Shown here: positions 6,733-7,925 of the stretch, piece after piece
How positions within the stretch are numbered: position 1 is the first letter of the stretch
How the letters are laid out: every line of letters begins with the position of its first letter
From: Treponema sp.
GTDB taxonomy: Bacteria > Spirochaetota > Spirochaetia > Treponematales > Breznakiellaceae
Assembly: GCA_031288575.1 (NCBI GenBank)
Contig: JAITRD010000175.1
Span: 1 to 7,925 of the forward strand
DNA length: 7,925 nt
Direction of reading: 5' to 3'
Made by a program: the position numbers and the translations under genes
The notes under the pieces: generated by a model
What the model saw: only the letters and a program-made list of their open reading frames with translations
Databases searched by the model: none
Told to the model about the DNA's origin: nothing

Positions 6733-7925
6733 ATGAAAAGAATTGTCCGCTTGCTGCCTGTAGTCTTGATTTTGTTCATGGCGGGTTTCCCCTTATTTGC
6801 GGAACCGGCGCCGGACGTGCCGGAGAGGCCGGCGGCCCAAGCCCAGGCCCATGAGCTGATCCTGCTCCATACCAATGATCATCACGGAACGGTACTCCCC
6901 AACAATAACCGGGGCGGGCTTGCGGCCCGGGCCGCCTATATCAGGGGGGTAAAGGCCCTTAGCCCCCAGGTGCTGCTCCTGGACGCGGGGGACATCAATA
7001 CCGGCAGCGCCCTTTCCAATATGTTTGCCGCGGAGCCGGACATTCTGGCCTATAACCTCATGGGCTATGACGCGGGGATTTTTGGAAACCATGAATTTGA
7101 CGCGGGAAACGAAAAACTTTTAAAGCAGATAGGACAGGCCGAATTTCCCTTTATCTGTTCCAATATTAAAACCTCGGACGGCAAGTACCTGGGGAACGTC
7201 CCCTATTTGGTAAAAAAATACGACGGATTTAGCGTGGGCCTTTTCGGCATCACCACCCTCCGCACTACCATCATTGCCAGCCCCGGGAAGGACCTGACCT
7301 TTATCAACGAGATCGACGCGGCCCGGGAAATGGTAAATATCCTGCGGAACCGGGAAAAGGTTGATATCGTGATCGGCCTTACCCACATCGGCGATGTCAA
7401 GGAGGCCCCGGATCATGTCACCTCCCCGGAACTGGCCGCGGCGGTGCCGGGGATAGATATCATCATAGACGGCCACTCCCATTCCTTTTTTGAGGCCCCC
7501 AAAAAGGCGGGTTCAACCTATATTGTCTCCGCCAACGAGTGGGGAAAATATCTTGGCCAGGGGAAATTAACGGTTCTGAAGGGAAAACTTGCCGGCTTTA
7601 ACTGGCAGCCTATAGCTGTAGGCCCCGATCCTGAGGTGAGCGCCATGCTTAACCCCTATATCGAGCAGGCCAACGCCAGCCTGAAGGAGGTGGTGGGGGA
7701 GGCCGCGGATGCCTTTGTTTTCGGGAACCGCCTGACCCGGTACCAGGAAACTTCCCTGGGGAACCTGGTTACCGACGCCAATGTCTGGTATTTCAAGACC
7801 GTTTATAACCAGCAGATCGACTTTGCCTTCCATAACGGCGGCAATATCCGGGCGGAACTTCCCAAGGGGCCCATTACCCAGGAACGGATCCTCACCATCC
7901 TTCCCTTTGAAAATTACCTTTATAT
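6733..7925 (+). CDS. Exported 5'-nucleotidase/UshA-type metallophosphoesterase (C-terminus cut by right edge)
   Basis: This enzyme should remove phosphate from nucleotides or related phosphoesters outside the cytoplasm, for nucleoside and phosphate scavenging. It reads 397 codons to the edge with no stop. The signal peptide is residues 1-23: KR near the N-terminus, a hydrophobic core and likely cleavage after LFA. There is no lipobox cysteine. Dinuclear-metal motifs are in order: LHTNDHHG (45-52, ligands D49 and H51), LLLDAGD (81-87, D87), GNHEFD (118-123, N119 and H120), GLTHIG and DGHSHS. The C-terminal substrate-binding domain begins with ETSLGNLVTDAN and HNGGNIRAELPKGPIT, ending at ILPFENYLY. 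The start at 6733 follows AGGAGG (6721-6726). An ATG at 6729 is in another frame and is ignored. The exact substrate (5'-nucleotidase, cyclic phosphodiesterase or UDP-sugar hydrolase) cannot be decided. Confidence 0.93.
   Translation, partial: MKRIVRLLPVVLILFMAGFPLFAEPAPDVPERPAAQAQAHELILLHTNDHHGTVLPNNNRGGLAARAAYIRGVKALSPQVLLLDAGDINTGSALSNMFAAEPDILAYNLMGYDAGIFGNHEFDAGNEKLLKQIGQAEFPFICSNIKTSDGKYLGNVPYLVKKYDGFSVGLFGITTLRTTIIASPGKDLTFINEIDAAREMVNILRNREKVDIVIGLTHIGDVKEAPDHVTSPELAAAVPGIDIIIDGHSHSFFEAPKKAGSTYIVSANEWGKYLGQGKLTVLKGKLAGFNWQPIAVGPDPEVSAMLNPYIEQANASLKEVVGEAADAFVFGNRLTRYQETSLGNLVTDANVWYFKTVYNQQIDFAFHNGGNIRAELPKGPITQERILTILPFENYLY

Noticed and set aside
7120..7833. Minus-strand open frames under the 5'-nucleotidase gene
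   Set aside because: The plus strand carries a full ordered set of metallophosphoesterase motifs, and the antisense products show none.

Overview
The window reads as chromosomal DNA from an anaerobic bacterium. It is GC-rich, with codons ending in G or C and many CCGG and CGGG words. The gene mix and base style resemble termite-gut treponemes (spirochaetes). That assignment is an impression from style, not a computed placement, and I hold it at moderate to low confidence. Nothing phage-like, plasmid-like or CRISPR-like is visible.

Layout, left to right. (1) Positions 1-556, minus strand: the N-terminal 185 residues of a family-4-type glycosyltransferase, running off the left edge. (2) Positions 652-725: a small structured inverted-repeat element between two minus-strand genes. 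It looks like a miniature mobile-element remnant and probably also ends the upstream transcript. (3) Positions 739-1155, minus strand: a complete single-domain bacteriohemerythrin with all seven iron ligands. (4) Positions 1156-1334: a divergent promoter region with a sigma70-like promoter for each strand. (5) Positions 1335-6667, plus strand: a tightly packed four-gene run. It encodes a glycoside hydrolase family 3 beta-glycosidase, a HlyC/CorC membrane protein with CBS domains, a DUF362 protein with a C-terminal four-cysteine set, and a YbaK-type Cys-tRNA deacylase. Gaps are 16 bp, then a 14-bp overlap, then 9 bp, so co-transcription is likely. (6) Positions 6733-7925, plus strand: an exported 5'-nucleotidase/UshA-type metallophosphoesterase with its own promoter-like sequence, cut by the right edge.

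How the genes may work together. The GH3 enzyme has no signal peptide, so it probably cleaves imported oligosaccharides in the cytoplasm. CorC (ion export or membrane homeostasis), DUF362 and YbaK (translation quality control) have no evident metabolic link to it, and the run may simply be a convenience operon. The 5'-nucleotidase would act in the periplasm in nucleotide scavenging. The hemerythrin would bind oxygen in an otherwise anaerobic cell.

I see no clear novel multi-gene system. The observations most worth following are the 74-bp structured repeat, the cysteine-bearing DUF362 protein in its operon, and the C-terminal extension of the GH3 enzyme. All long antisense reading frames look like codon-bias shadows.
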